Assembly: GCF_900115695.1 (NCBI RefSeq)
Contig: NZ_FOXK01000008.1
Location: forward strand, 124,001 to 188,000
Length of the DNA: 64,000 nt
Reading direction: 5' to 3'
Source of the DNA: Ectopseudomonas toyotomiensis
GTDB taxonomy: Bacteria; Pseudomonadota; Gammaproteobacteria; Pseudomonadales; Pseudomonadaceae
The notes beneath the pieces were generated by a model, which worked only from the letters and a program-made list of their open reading frames with translations, had not been told where the DNA came from and did not search any database. Below, in pieces: positions 1-9,081 of the stretch. Made by a program: the position numbers and the translations under genes. How positions within the stretch are numbered: the stretch's first letter is position 1; every line of letters starts with the position of its first letter.

Positions 1-1
1 G

Positions 2-169
2 GCCTCGCTGCCAGCGAACAAGGTCAGCCAGGCGGCGGTGGACGAGTTGCTCAAGCGCGGCGTGGTCGAGCCGGGCGACTGGGTGATCCTGACCAAAGGC
101 GACAGTTACCACGGCACCGGCGGCACCAACACCATGAAGATCCTCCACGTCGGCGATCCGATGGTGTGA
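2..169 (+). CDS. pyk: Pyruvate kinase, C-terminal fragment
   Basis: Only the last 55 codons are in the window; the start lies to the left. The residues match the extreme C-terminal domain of bacterial pyruvate kinase, including a GD(S)YHGTGGTN stretch followed by TMKILHVG, which in this family belongs to the allosteric effector-binding domain. The enzyme converts phosphoenolpyruvate and ADP to pyruvate and ATP in the cytoplasm. An excellent intrinsic terminator follows 16 bases after the stop codon, so this is the end of a transcript. The family assignment is secure; which paralogue (PykA or PykF type) cannot be told from the fragment, although the neighbouring fumarase block fits the PykA locus of P. 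aeruginosa. Confidence 0.85.
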   Translation, partial: ASLPANKVSQAAVDELLKRGVVEPGDWVILTKGDSYHGTGGTNTMKILHVGDPMV

Positions 170-184
170 TCTCCCCGTGAATGC

Positions 185-211
185 AAAAGGCCGCTCATCG
201 AGCGGCCTTTT
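185..211 (+). terminator. Intrinsic terminator after pyk
   Basis: A perfect 11-bp stem (AAAAGGCCGCT / AGCGGCCTTTT) encloses a five-base loop, with A and T tracts at its two feet. It can act on both strands. It closes the pyk transcript and also lies just beyond the stop codon of the convergent ycaC-like gene. Confidence 0.9.
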
Positions 212-230
212 GCGTTTCAGCAGTCTCGCT

Positions 231-845
231 TCATTTCTGGTTGTAGCTCTGAATCAGGTTGGCGTAAGCCGGCAGGTGGCCGCCAAGAATGCCGCCAAAC
301 CCTTCAACATCGTTACGCCAGTCACGATGCAGCTCACCACCGACGCTGAACCAGTTGACCAGTTGGGCGCCGGCATGGGCCATGCGTGCCAAGGCGGCAT
401 CACGCACCGCAGTGTTGAAGGTGCCGGAAGCGTCCGTCACCACGAAGACGTCATAACCGGCTTCCAGTGCCGATAGTGTGGGAAATGCCACACAGACATC
501 GGTGACCACACCCGCGATGATCAGTTGCTTGCGCCCGGTGGCCTTGATCGCGTTGACGAAGTCCTCGTTGTCCCAGGCGTTGATCTGCCCCGGGCGAGCG
601 ATGTAGGGCGCATCCGGGAACATGGCCTTGAGCTCCGGCACGATGGGACCATTGGGGCCCGTCTCGAAGCTGGTGGTAAGAATGGTCGGCAGCTTGAAGA
701 ACTTGGCGATATCGGCCAGCGCCATGACGTTGTTCTTGAACTCGTCGGGCGAATAGTCGCGCACCAGCGAGAGCAGACCCGCCTGGTGATCGATCAACAA
801 TACGACGGCATCGTCCTTGTCCAAACGCTTGTAAGTGAAAGCCAT
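231..845 (-). CDS. ycaC: YcaC-type isochorismatase-family cysteine hydrolase
   Basis: This encodes 204 residues of the isochorismatase-like hydrolase fold, very like the YcaC proteins of E. coli and Pseudomonas as I recall them. An early LLIDHQAG segment supplies the candidate catalytic Asp, and AGVVTDVCVAF carries the candidate nucleophilic Cys near residue 118. The substrate of YcaC is not firmly established; the family cleaves amide or related C-N bonds in the cytoplasm. An in-frame ATG lies 51 codons further upstream, but the start at 845 is chosen because AGGAG precedes it at good spacing and the protein then begins like its relatives. It is divergent from a LysR gene (1037), which probably controls it. 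Confidence in the family is high and in the substrate low. Confidence 0.85.
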   Translation of the reverse strand: MAFTYKRLDKDDAVVLLIDHQAGLLSLVRDYSPDEFKNNVMALADIAKFFKLPTILTTSFETGPNGPIVPELKAMFPDAPYIARPGQINAWDNEDFVNAIKATGRKQLIIAGVVTDVCVAFPTLSALEAGYDVFVVTDASGTFNTAVRDAALARMAHAGAQLVNWFSVGGELHRDWRNDVEGFGGILGGHLPAYANLIQSYNQK

Positions 846-1036
846 GGGAAAACTCCTGTACGGGTGATGAGGCTGAACCTCGAGACCATTGCGATCTCGA
901 AGGACGCTCAGCCTAGTGGCCAAGGCCGCTGGCAATCGACCGCGCAGAGGGAAAATAGCTTTTCGAAAAAACCGAACAAAAATCCTCGACGAAGGCATTA
1001 CCCTCGTCCAATCGAATCGGGGGGAGAAGCCCGCAC

Positions 1037-1945
1037 ATGAAGCTTGATCTGCAGGAAATCGAAACCTATCTGCGGGTGGTGGAACTGGGTGGCGTAAGCC
1101 GGGCAGCGGAAGATCTGGCGCTATCCAAGTCGGTGATCAGCAAGCGTTTGAGCGATCTGGAACAACGTCTCGGTAGCAAACTGCTGCACCGCTCGACGCG
1201 CAAGGTCACACCGACCGACACCGGCCTGGCCTTCTACCAGCAGGCCAAGCAGGCACTGCTGGAGCTGAGCGAAGCCGCCGAGGCGGCAGCCTTCAATGAC
1301 AGTGGTCTCTGCGGCCGCCTGAACATGCTGGCACCGATGAGTTTCGGCACGCTCTGGCTGGCGCCGCTGATCGCCGAATTCATGGGCCTGCATCCAAAGC
1401 TTGAAGTCAGCCTGTATCTTGAGGATCGCATCAGCGATTTCGAGCGCGAAGGGTACGACCTCTGCGTACGGATCTCACGCATCGGCGATAGTGCACTGAT
1501 CGCCCGCAGGCTCGCCAGCAGCGCCCGGATACTCTGCGCCAGCCCGGAGTACCTGCAAAGGCAAGGCACGCCGCAACATATCGAAGCGCTGCGTGAACAC
1601 GACTGCATCGGCTACAGCAACGTCGCTTCACGGCAATTCTGGTCCTTCGAAAACGACGATGAGCAAGGCGAACTGGCGAACGTGGCACCACGCGGTCGGT
1701 TTTCCAGCAACAACGGCGAAGTCATGCGCGAACTGGTGCTGGCCGGCCAGGGTCTGGCGCTGCTGCCAAGCTTCCTGGTCCACCAGCATCTGAAAGACGG
1801 CTCGCTGGTCGAGATACTGCCTCAGGCGCGGCCCAAACCTTACTCCATCTATGCCATGTACCCGCGCTCCCGGCGGGCATCACGCAAGGTCGTGGCGCTT
1901 TGCGAGTTTCTCCAGCAGCGCCTGCTCGAACCGCCTTGGGAATAG
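1037..1945 (+). CDS. LysR-family transcriptional regulator
   Basis: The 302-residue protein has an N-terminal winged helix-turn-helix (about residues 1-60, containing VSRAAEDLALSKSVISKRL) and a C-terminal periplasmic-binding-protein-like effector domain, the usual LTTR length and layout. The QRLGSKLLHRSTRKV segment is typical of the CrgA/AaeR-like subgroup. It is transcribed away from the ycaC-like hydrolase across about 190 bases, the classic arrangement of a LysR activator and its target, so regulation of that hydrolase is the natural inference. The effector is unknown. Its stop codon is one base from the stop of the convergent enoyl-CoA hydratase gene. Confidence 0.9.
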   Translation: MKLDLQEIETYLRVVELGGVSRAAEDLALSKSVISKRLSDLEQRLGSKLLHRSTRKVTPTDTGLAFYQQAKQALLELSEAAEAAAFNDSGLCGRLNMLAPMSFGTLWLAPLIAEFMGLHPKLEVSLYLEDRISDFEREGYDLCVRISRIGDSALIARRLASSARILCASPEYLQRQGTPQHIEALREHDCIGYSNVASRQFWSFENDDEQGELANVAPRGRFSSNNGEVMRELVLAGQGLALLPSFLVHQHLKDGSLVEILPQARPKPYSIYAMYPRSRRASRKVVALCEFLQQRLLEPPWE

Positions 1946-1946
1946 A

Positions 1947-2720
1947 TCAGGAAAACCGAGAGAAATCCGGCTTTCTGCGCTGCATGAAGGCCGTCAACGC
2001 CTCGACGGCCTCCGGCGAACGCAGGCGCTGGCCGAACAGGGCGCCCTCCTCCTCGATCACCTGGCGCAGCTGCTCGCGATCCGGGGCGCGCATCAGCCGT
2101 TTGCTGTCGGCGACCGCCGATGGCGCCAGCTGGAGAAAACGTTGCGCCATCTCGCGCGCCTTGTTCAGCGTCGCCGCGCCATCCTCCAGCGCCAGGTTGG
2201 CGATCCCCCAGGCCGCCGCCTGCTCCCCCGTGAAGGCCTGGCCGAGCAACAGCAGCTCAGCGGCGCGTGCGTGGCCCAGCAGACGCGGCAGGATCAGGCT
2301 GGAACCGTACTCGGGGCACAGACCAAGATTGACGAAGGGCATTTTCAACTGCGTATCACGGCTGACGTAGACCAGATCGCAATGCAGCAACAAGGTGGTG
2401 CCGATCCCCACCGCCGGGCCAGCCACTGCGGCGACCACCGGTTTGCTGAACTCGAACAGCGCGCGCATGAACTGGAACACTTCGCTGTTCAATCCGCTGG
2501 GCGGCGCCTGGATGAAGTCGGCGACATCGTTGCCGCTGGTAAAGCACACCTCGCCACCAGTGAGTAGCACCACGCGCACGCTGGGGTCGCGCTCGGCTTC
2601 GTCCAGTACTTCGGCCATGCCGGCGTACATGGCGCGGGTCAGCGCATTCTTCTTGTCCGGGCGGTGCATGCGCAGGGTCAACAGACCGCCGTCGCGTTCG
2701 ATATGCAGGTGTTCGCTCAT
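1947..2720 (-). CDS. Enoyl-CoA hydratase/isomerase family protein
   Basis: This 257-residue crotonase-fold protein probably hydrates or isomerises enoyl-CoA thioesters. The RPDKKNALTRAMY segment, the CoA-pocket sequence FTSGNDVADF, and the PVVAAVAGPAVGIGTTLLLHCDLVY oxyanion-hole region are all recognisable, as is the FVNLGLCPEYGSS region where family members carry a catalytic acid. The start at 2720 is preferred over an upstream ATG at 2777 because GGAG precedes it and it gives the usual family N-terminus. It is the third gene of a likely operon with the GGDEF protein and ferredoxin reductase, an order I recall from P. aeruginosa near fumA. Substrate specificity cannot be read from sequence. 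Confidence 0.88.
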   Translation of the reverse strand: MSEHLHIERDGGLLTLRMHRPDKKNALTRAMYAGMAEVLDEAERDPSVRVVLLTGGEVCFTSGNDVADFIQAPPSGLNSEVFQFMRALFEFSKPVVAAVAGPAVGIGTTLLLHCDLVYVSRDTQLKMPFVNLGLCPEYGSSLILPRLLGHARAAELLLLGQAFTGEQAAAWGIANLALEDGAATLNKAREMAQRFLQLAPSAVADSKRLMRAPDREQLRQVIEEEGALFGQRLRSPEAVEALTAFMQRRKPDFSRFS

Positions 2721-2780
2721 GCAAGGCTCCAATGGGTACGCCGTACGCACCGGCATCGGGCCTGGCCAGCCACGCACAGC

Positions 2781-3719
2781 CTACGCGCGAGTGAGAAAGA
2801 CGTCGGCGAGCATCTGGCTGCGCGGCAAACCGGCCATGTAGAGGCGCCGCGCGAAGCTGTCGACCGTCACGGGATGGCCGCAGAGTAAGGCGAGGGTCTG
2901 CCGCGAAACAAGGCGCAGTTCGGCCAAAGCAGCCGGCAACTGCGCCGCCGTTACCAGCTCCACCTGGAGGTTGGCGTGCTGCGCCGCCAGTGCCTGAAGT
3001 TCACTCGCCAGGTAGTGTTCAGCCGGGTCATGCGCCACGTGCAGCAGGCGGATGGCGCCTTGGTGCTCCTGACGCAATGCTTCACGCAAGACCCCGTAGA
3101 GCGGTGCCAGACCGGTACCGGCGGCCAGGAGCCAGAGCGGTCGCGCCTGCCAGTCGGCGTCGTAATGCAGAGCGCCACCGCGTAGCTCGCCGAGGCGCAG
3201 CGTGTCGCCAACCTGCAGGCGCCGCGCAGCATCGCAGAACGCGCCGGGCATACGACAATCGATATGAAACTCCAGACAGTCGTCCTCGCTCGGCACGCTG
3301 GCCAGCGAATAGGGGCGCGCCACAGCCTGATCGCTCCACAGCAGCAGATGCTGGCCGGGGCGATAACGCAACGGCCTGGCCGGCTGTAAGCGCAGGCGTA
3401 AAACCTGCGGGCTGGGCCAGTCCAGCGCAGCCACCTTGGCTGCCAGGCCATCACGCTGAGGGTCGAAGGGTTCGACCTGCAGGTCCTCGACCACCTGGCA
3501 CTGACAGGCCAGGCGCCAGCCCTCGGCGCGCTTGTCGGCCGCCAGTGCCTCGGGCTGGCGATCCAGCGGCTCACCGGCGACGCAGCGCACCAGACAGGCG
3601 TGACAACTGCCGGCGCGACAACTGTACGGCACCGCCACACCGCCACCGAGCAAGGCATCGAGCAAGTTGGTTTGTTGGACGACCTGCAACTGCAGAGCAC
3701 CCACACGCAGTTCAGGCAC
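2781..3719 (-). CDS. 2Fe-2S ferredoxin / flavin oxidoreductase
   Basis: The 312-residue protein has a plant-type ferredoxin domain at the N-terminus (CRAGSCHACLVRC, with the fourth cysteine in the later ACQCQ), then an FAD-binding domain with RPYSLAS, then an NAD(P)-binding domain with AAGTGLAPLYG. It should pass electrons from NAD(P)H through flavin to the iron-sulfur centre for an unidentified partner. The proposed start is GTG at 3719, preceded by GGGAG; it overlaps the stop of the upstream GGDEF gene by eight bases, so the two are probably translationally coupled. The domain order (ferredoxin first) resembles the reductase components of ring oxygenases, but no oxygenase is adjacent. Confidence 0.82.
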   Translation of the reverse strand: MPELRVGALQLQVVQQTNLLDALLGGGVAVPYSCRAGSCHACLVRCVAGEPLDRQPEALAADKRAEGWRLACQCQVVEDLQVEPFDPQRDGLAAKVAALDWPSPQVLRLRLQPARPLRYRPGQHLLLWSDQAVARPYSLASVPSEDDCLEFHIDCRMPGAFCDAARRLQVGDTLRLGELRGGALHYDADWQARPLWLLAAGTGLAPLYGVLREALRQEHQGAIRLLHVAHDPAEHYLASELQALAAQHANLQVELVTAAQLPAALAELRLVSRQTLALLCGHPVTVDSFARRLYMAGLPRSQMLADVFLTRA

Positions 3720-4848
3720 CCGCGTTCTCCCAGCTGGCATCGCAACGATTGCGTCCGCCGCGCTTGGCCTGGTACAGCGCCTGATCGGCACGCTGCAGGG
3801 CTTCATCGAGATCGTCACCGGCAACCAGTAAAGTCATGCCGGCGGAGAGACTGAGATTGTCCACCTTCACGCCCACCGGCTCGGCCCTGGCAAAGGCTTC
3901 ACGCAGGCGCTCGCAGCAGGCGGTGAACTGGTCGGCATCGGTATTAGGCAATAGCAGAACGAATTCCTCACCGCCGTAGCGGGCAATGATGTCGCCGTCA
4001 CGCAGACAGGCACGGGCAACCGCGGCAAAGGTTTGTAGCACCCGGTCGCCCGCAGCATGGCCATGAGCATCGTTGATTCGTTTGAAATGGTCCAGGTCGA
4101 TCAGCGCCAGGCCGTGATGCCGCCCGTGGTCCAGATGTTCCAGTTCGCGGGTGGCCAGACGCAGGAAATGGCGGCGGTTGAACAACCCGGTGAGTTCATC
4201 GGTGGCGACCAGGTCCTCGAGCTGGCGCATCATCCCGCGCAGGGTGTCCTGATGCGCCTGCAGGGCAAAGCGACGTTGGCGCATGCGCTTGCGCATGGCC
4301 TGCACGTAGCTGGAGAACAGGCATAACCAGACCAGCAGGATGAACAGCACCCACACCTGCAACCAGGCCATGCCCGGGTCCACCAACTGCATGCGGTAGG
4401 CTTCGATCAGCACCATGGCAGTGAAACCGAAGAAAGCGAAAGCGGCGCAGCGCACGAACACCCGCGGCGGCAGCTGGAACACGCCGAATAGCAGGATCAG
4501 TACATAGAACACCATCATCACGCCGCGCGCGCTGTCGAACAGCGCCAGCACCGGCGGCTGCCACGCCAGTGCCACCAGCACCTGGGCTTCGGTCAGGCTG
4601 GGATCGTCACAACGCAGGTTACGACCGGAAAGGAACAGCCAGAGGAACACCAATTGACTGCCGAACACGCCCAGGGTCAGCCAGGCGGCGGTGCTGATGG
4701 AGCCGAGGAAAAGGCCATTGAACACAGCGAACCAGCAGACAAGCGCCATCATCGCGTAGGTAGCGAAGGCCATGGCGAAGCGTTTGAGCAGGAGGCTCTG
4801 CAGGCTGCGTTGGGTTCCCCGGCGAGTCGTTGAGCTCATGGGCTCCAT
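3712..4848 (-). CDS. Membrane-bound GGDEF diguanylate cyclase
   Basis: About 378 residues with roughly five hydrophobic helices in the first 165 residues (MASE-like membrane region) and a C-terminal GGDEF domain. The active-site motif is GGEEF near residue 292, and an RxxD inhibitory I-site (RDGD) lies five residues before it, so the protein should make cyclic di-GMP and be product-inhibited. The gene sits where P. aeruginosa carries sadC, beside fumA, and may be its equivalent, though it is shorter than the SadC I remember. A second ATG at 4839 is possible. It overlaps and is co-transcribed with the downstream ferredoxin reductase. Confidence 0.85.
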   Translation of the reverse strand: MEPMSSTTRRGTQRSLQSLLLKRFAMAFATYAMMALVCWFAVFNGLFLGSISTAAWLTLGVFGSQLVFLWLFLSGRNLRCDDPSLTEAQVLVALAWQPPVLALFDSARGVMMVFYVLILLFGVFQLPPRVFVRCAAFAFFGFTAMVLIEAYRMQLVDPGMAWLQVWVLFILLVWLCLFSSYVQAMRKRMRQRRFALQAHQDTLRGMMRQLEDLVATDELTGLFNRRHFLRLATRELEHLDHGRHHGLALIDLDHFKRINDAHGHAAGDRVLQTFAAVARACLRDGDIIARYGGEEFVLLLPNTDADQFTACCERLREAFARAEPVGVKVDNLSLSAGMTLLVAGDDLDEALQRADQALYQAKRGGRNRCDASWENAGA

Positions 4849-5313
4849 CCCATACTGGCATCTGGCCGTACTCTACCCCTGTGATCACAAAAAACCTAGG
4901 CCGCAGTAGGAAACCGCTAAAAATCAGACGAGCCAGTCAGGGCGGGAAAGAACAGGCGAAAACGATCACAATCGCGCCCGAGGTTACTAGCGGTAAATGA
5001 GCATTCGACCAGGCTGGCGTTACGCCTGTTTTAACGTAGCGATGGCAATGCACGACTGCATGGATGCAGGAGGTACAGCGACGCAGCAAGCCAAAGCCGA
5101 GGTCGCTTTGCCGGCGCCCGATAACCGCCCACTGCACTTGCCACCGACCTTCGGCTGCTGTGCCCGACGCGAGCGGGTGCGGTATACTGCCGCGCCTTTT
5201 TGGGCGGCTCTGAAGATATCGCCAAGGTGATTTCCAGAGCGGCCCTTCCGCCGTTGCGCCGGGTCGTTGTCCGGCGCTTCCTTGTTGATGTTCCCTGATA
5301 GAGGAGCGCCCCA
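4849..5313. promoter_or_regulatory. Divergent promoter region, GGDEF gene / fumA
   Basis: This 465-base gap separates divergent genes. A good -10 element, TATACT, lies at 5183-5188 on the plus strand and leaves a fumA leader of about 120 bases. The leader contains a perfect 7-bp hairpin (GCGCCGG / CCGGCGC, 5256-5277) shortly before the GAGG ribosome-binding site. I see no convincing -35 hexamer for that -10. No further gene is supported in the gap. Confidence 0.5.
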
Positions 5314-6837
5314 ATGACCGTGATCAAGCAGGACGACCTGATTCAGAGCGTCGCCGACGCACTGCAGTTCATCTCCTATTACCACCCCGTCGACTTCATC
5401 CAGGCGATGCACGAGGCCTACCTGAAGGAAGAGTCACCGGCCGCCAAGGACTCCATGGCGCAGATTCTGATCAACTCGCGCATGTGTGCCACCGGCCACC
5501 GCCCGATCTGCCAGGACACCGGCATCGTCACCGTGTTCATCAAGGTCGGCATGGACGTGCGCTGGGACGGCGCCACCATGAGCGTCGATGACATGATCAA
5601 CGAGGGCGTGCGTCGCGCCTACAACCTGCCGGAAAACGTCCTGCGCGCCTCAATCCTGGCCGACCCGGCCGGTGCCCGCAAGAACACCAAGGACAACACC
5701 CCGGCGGTGATCCACTACTCCATCGTTCCCGGTGACAAGGTGGAAGTGGACGTCGCGGCCAAGGGCGGCGGCTCCGAGAACAAGTCGAAGATGGCCATGC
5801 TCAACCCGTCCGACTCGATCGTCGACTGGGTACTGAAGACCGTACCGACCATGGGCGCCGGCTGGTGCCCGCCGGGCATGCTCGGCATCGGTATCGGCGG
5901 TACTGCCGAAAAAGCGGCAGTGATGGCCAAGGAAGTGCTCATGGAGCACATCGACATCCACGAGCTGCAGGCTCGCGGCCCGCAGAACCGCATCGAAGAG
6001 CTGCGCCTGGAGCTGTTCGAGAAGGTCAACCAGCTGGGCATCGGTGCCCAGGGCCTGGGCGGCCTGACCACCGTGCTCGACGTGAAGATCATGGATTATC
6101 CGACCCACGCCGCGAGCCTGCCGGTGTGCATGATCCCCAACTGCGCCGCCACCCGTCACGCCCACTTCGTGCTCGACGGCTCCGGCCCGGCATCGCTGGA
6201 AGCCCCGGATCTGGACGCCTACCCGGAAATCGTCTGGGAAGCCGGCCCGAGTGCGCGTCGCGTCAACCTCGACACCCTGACCCCGGAAGACGTGCAGAGC
6301 TGGAAGCCGGGCGAGACCGTCCTGCTCAACGGCAAGATGCTCACCGGCCGCGACGCTGCGCACAAGCGCATGGTCGACATGCTCAACAAGGGCGAGCAAC
6401 TGCCGGTGGACCTCAAGGGGCGCTTCATTTATTACGTAGGCCCGGTCGATCCGGTGCGTGAAGAAGTGGTCGGCCCAGCCGGCCCGACCACCGCTACCCG
6501 CATGGACAAGTTCACCCGTCAGATCCTCGAGCAGACCGGCCTGCTGGGCATGATCGGCAAGTCCGAGCGCGGCCCGATCGCCATCGAGGCGATCCGCGAC
6601 AACAAGGCCGTGTACCTGATGGCCGTCGGCGGCGCCGCCTACCTGGTGGCTCAGGCGATCAAGAAGTCCAAGGTCCTGGCCTTCGAAGAACTCGGTATGG
6701 AAGCCATCTATGAGTTCGAAGTCAAAGACATGCCGGTGACCGTCGCCGTCGACACCAAGGGTGAGTCAGTACACATCACCGGCCCTGCGATCTGGAACAA
6801 GAAGATCGCCGAAAGCCTGGCGGTAGAAGTGAAGTAA
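5314..6837 (+). CDS. fumA: Class I (iron-sulfur) fumarate hydratase
   Basis: This is a 507-residue class I fumarase of normal length, interconverting fumarate and malate in the TCA cycle through a labile [4Fe-4S] cluster. Recognisable segments include CQDTGIVTVF near residue 70, KGGGSENKSKM, GAGWCPPGMLGIGIGGTAEKA, and the C-terminal swivel domain ending with VDTKGESVH; the conserved cysteines expected for the cluster are present. AGAGGAG is well placed before the ATG. The gene is monocistronic, ending in a strong terminator, and sits beside the GGDEF/ferredoxin-reductase/enoyl-CoA-hydratase operon as in P. aeruginosa. The assignment is confident; the fumA/fumB label is only naming convention. 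Confidence 0.95.
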   Translation: MTVIKQDDLIQSVADALQFISYYHPVDFIQAMHEAYLKEESPAAKDSMAQILINSRMCATGHRPICQDTGIVTVFIKVGMDVRWDGATMSVDDMINEGVRRAYNLPENVLRASILADPAGARKNTKDNTPAVIHYSIVPGDKVEVDVAAKGGGSENKSKMAMLNPSDSIVDWVLKTVPTMGAGWCPPGMLGIGIGGTAEKAAVMAKEVLMEHIDIHELQARGPQNRIEELRLELFEKVNQLGIGAQGLGGLTTVLDVKIMDYPTHAASLPVCMIPNCAATRHAHFVLDGSGPASLEAPDLDAYPEIVWEAGPSARRVNLDTLTPEDVQSWKPGETVLLNGKMLTGRDAAHKRMVDMLNKGEQLPVDLKGRFIYYVGPVDPVREEVVGPAGPTTATRMDKFTRQILEQTGLLGMIGKSERGPIAIEAIRDNKAVYLMAVGGAAYLVAQAIKKSKVLAFEELGMEAIYEFEVKDMPVTVAVDTKGESVHITGPAIWNKKIAESLAVEVK

Positions 6838-6856
6838 GCGTCAACGCTGCAAAGCA

Positions 6857-6883
6857 AAAAGCCCGGCCATGTGCCGGGCTTTT
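6857..6883 (+). terminator. Bidirectional terminator, fumA / dsdA
   Basis: A perfect 11-bp stem, AAAAGCCCGGC / GCCGGGCTTTT, with a five-base loop lies 20 bases after the fumA stop and 27 bases beyond the end of the convergent dsdA gene. T tracts on both strands suggest that it serves both transcripts. Confidence 0.92.
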
Positions 6884-6910
6884 GCGTTTTAGGGCATGAA
6901 TCCGCAGCCG

Positions 6911-8266
6911 TCAGGCGTCCTGCAACAGTTGCCGGCCTCGCGCCAGGTAGCTGTCCATCTCCGCCTGCGGCACCATGCTGCCGCCGGTCGCCCATACCAG
7001 ATGGGTCGCCTGAGCCATGCGCTGAGGAGTGAGGCCCATGCGCTGGCGATAGCCCTGCTGCTCGCCAAGCACCCGCAGCACACCCGGCATGCCGGCCAAG
7101 GCCGAAGGTTCCAGGCGCTGGCCCTCGGTCTGCTCCAACAACGCCAGGTAGCGGAACATCTGTTCATCGCTGACCGTGTAATAACCATCGATCAGGCGCT
7201 GCATGGCGCGGCCGACGAATCCGGATGGTCGACCGACCGCCAAGCCATCGGCCGCCGTGCGGTTGTCGATGCCGAAATCCTGCACCGCCAGCTCCTCATG
7301 CCGGCCGGTATGCACGCCGAGCAGCATGCAGGGTGAATGCGTGGGTTCGGCGAACAGGCAGTGCACCGCGTCGCCGAACACCAGCTTCAGGCCAAACGCC
7401 ACACCTCCCGGCCCGCCGCCCACGCCACAGGGTAGATAAACGAACAGCGGATGCTCGGCATCGACCACAACGCTGGCTGCTGCCAGTTGCTGCTTGAGAC
7501 GCTCACCGACCACCGCATAGCCGAGGAACAGGTGCCTGGAATTCTCGTCATCGACGAAATGGCAGCGCGGATCGGCCTCGGCCTGACGCCGTCCCTGCTC
7601 CACCGCAACGCTGTAATCGCTGGCGTACTCGACCACGGTCACGCCATGGGCGCGCAGCTTGTCCTTCTTCCATTTGCGCGCATCGGCGGACATATGCACC
7701 GTGGCCCGGAAGCCCAGACGTGCACTGATGATGCCGATCGACAGGCCGAGATTGCCGGTGGACCCCACCGCCACCTGATAGCCACCGAAGAAGTCGCGCA
7801 TCGCGTCACTGTCGAGGCAGGCGTAATCATCCTCGAGGCTGAGCAGCCCGGCCGCCAGTGCCAGGTCCTCGGCGTGCTTGAGCACCTCGTAGATACCGCC
7901 ACGGGCCTTGATCGAACCGGAGATGGGCAGGTGGCTGTCGCGCTTGAGCCACAGGGTGCCGATTCCCTCTTCCGTCTGCGCCTCTTCACCGAGCAGCGCC
8001 TGCATCTGCGGCAGGGGCAGAATGTCCGACTCGATGATCCCGCCACTGACGGCCGTCTGCGGGAACACGCGGGCCAGATAAGGCGCGAAGCGCGCGAGAC
8101 GCGCGCTGGCATCGGCCACGTCCGCAGCGCTCAAGCCCACATCGCCCAGCGCCTCGCTGACAGGTGCCACGGCGGGGTTGAACCAGCTGGTTTCACGCAG
8201 TGCGATCAGCTCGTCGAGCAACGGATATTGCGCGCGCCACTGGGCGAGCGACTGGCCAAGGATCAT
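6911..8266 (-). CDS. dsdA: D-serine dehydratase
   Basis: The product is about 451 residues, a PLP-dependent fold-type II enzyme that deaminates D-serine to pyruvate and ammonia. The PLP lysine lies in SGSIKARGG, the phosphate-binding loop resembles GSTGNLGLS, and the PCGVGGGPGGVAFGLK stretch is characteristic of DsdA. An ATG five codons upstream (8281) is also possible, but AGGAAG seven bases before the ATG at 8266 makes the latter the better start. No dsdC/dsdX partners are adjacent; instead a divergent DUF1028 gene follows. The enzyme may serve detoxification or use of D-amino acids. Confidence 0.92.
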   Translation of the reverse strand: MILGQSLAQWRAQYPLLDELIALRETSWFNPAVAPVSEALGDVGLSAADVADASARLARFAPYLARVFPQTAVSGGIIESDILPLPQMQALLGEEAQTEEGIGTLWLKRDSHLPISGSIKARGGIYEVLKHAEDLALAAGLLSLEDDYACLDSDAMRDFFGGYQVAVGSTGNLGLSIGIISARLGFRATVHMSADARKWKKDKLRAHGVTVVEYASDYSVAVEQGRRQAEADPRCHFVDDENSRHLFLGYAVVGERLKQQLAAASVVVDAEHPLFVYLPCGVGGGPGGVAFGLKLVFGDAVHCLFAEPTHSPCMLLGVHTGRHEELAVQDFGIDNRTAADGLAVGRPSGFVGRAMQRLIDGYYTVSDEQMFRYLALLEQTEGQRLEPSALAGMPGVLRVLGEQQGYRQRMGLTPQRMAQATHLVWATGGSMVPQAEMDSYLARGRQLLQDA

Positions 8267-8406
8267 CGGCAGCTTCCTCATTACAGGCAGTTAACGGCGC
8301 CCATTAGATGATGCCCGTGGCCATCTGGCAAAGGCCGCGACAAGCAGTCAAGCGGAACGATACCCACCCAGACGAGGCCTAACGCGGAAATTGCCAAGGA
8401 GTTGCC

Positions 8407-9081
8407 ATGACCTTTTCCATCGTTGCGCGCTGCCCACGTACTGGACAGTTCGGCGTCGCGGCGGCCACTGCGATGCCCGCCGTCGGCAAACTGCTCAGCC
8501 ATGCCGCCGCCGGTGCAGGAGCGGTGGCGACCCAGGCGCAGGTCAACCCCTATCTGGGGCTGGATGGCCTGGCGCTACTGCGTCAAGGGTTATCGGCGAA
8601 AGAGGCGCTCGAGCGCCTCAAAGGCACCGATCCCTGCATGGAACTGCGTCAATGCGCGTTGATCGACGCCCAGGGCAACAGCCTCTGCTGGACCGGCGAA
8701 AAGTGCATTCCCTGGGCCGGTTCGCTGGTCGGCGAGCAGTTCTCCGTACAGGGCAATCGCCTGGTCGGCCCACAGGTGCTGGAGGCAGTAGCCGAAGCCT
8801 TCCGCCACGCTGAAAAGCACCCGCTGATCGAACGCCTGATCGAAGCCCTGGCCGCTGGCGACCGCTGCGGCGGCGACCGGCACGGCGAGTCGTCGGCGGT
8901 GATCTATGTGGTCGATCAGGAGGAATATCCGCTGTGGGACATCCGCGTCGACCATCACCTCGACCCGGTGGCCGAGCTGCGCCGCCTGCACAAGGTATTC
9001 GCTCGCGAGGTGCTGCCAGAGATCCTCGCGATGCCGACACGCGACAATCCGGCGGGCCTGGCAGCGGAGGATTCGGTCTAG
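8407..9081 (+). CDS. DUF1028 family protein
   Basis: A 224-residue DUF1028 protein, recognisable by its N-terminal TFSIVARCPRTGQFGVAAATAMPAVG and the ATQAQVNPYLG segment. The family has an Ntn-hydrolase-like architecture in which the N-terminus after methionine removal (here Thr-Phe-Ser) could be catalytic; the substrate is not known. AGGAG stands before the ATG. The gene diverges from dsdA, and its last four bases overlap the 3' end of the convergent AFG1-type ATPase gene. I see no signal peptide, so it is probably cytoplasmic. Confidence 0.8.
   Translation: MTFSIVARCPRTGQFGVAAATAMPAVGKLLSHAAAGAGAVATQAQVNPYLGLDGLALLRQGLSAKEALERLKGTDPCMELRQCALIDAQGNSLCWTGEKCIPWAGSLVGEQFSVQGNRLVGPQVLEAVAEAFRHAEKHPLIERLIEALAAGDRCGGDRHGESSAVIYVVDQEEYPLWDIRVDHHLDPVAELRRLHKVFAREVLPEILAMPTRDNPAGLAAEDSV

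Noticed and set aside
5650..6399. 249-codon frame antisense to fumA
   Set aside because: Composition typical of a reverse-strand shadow; fumA is unambiguous.
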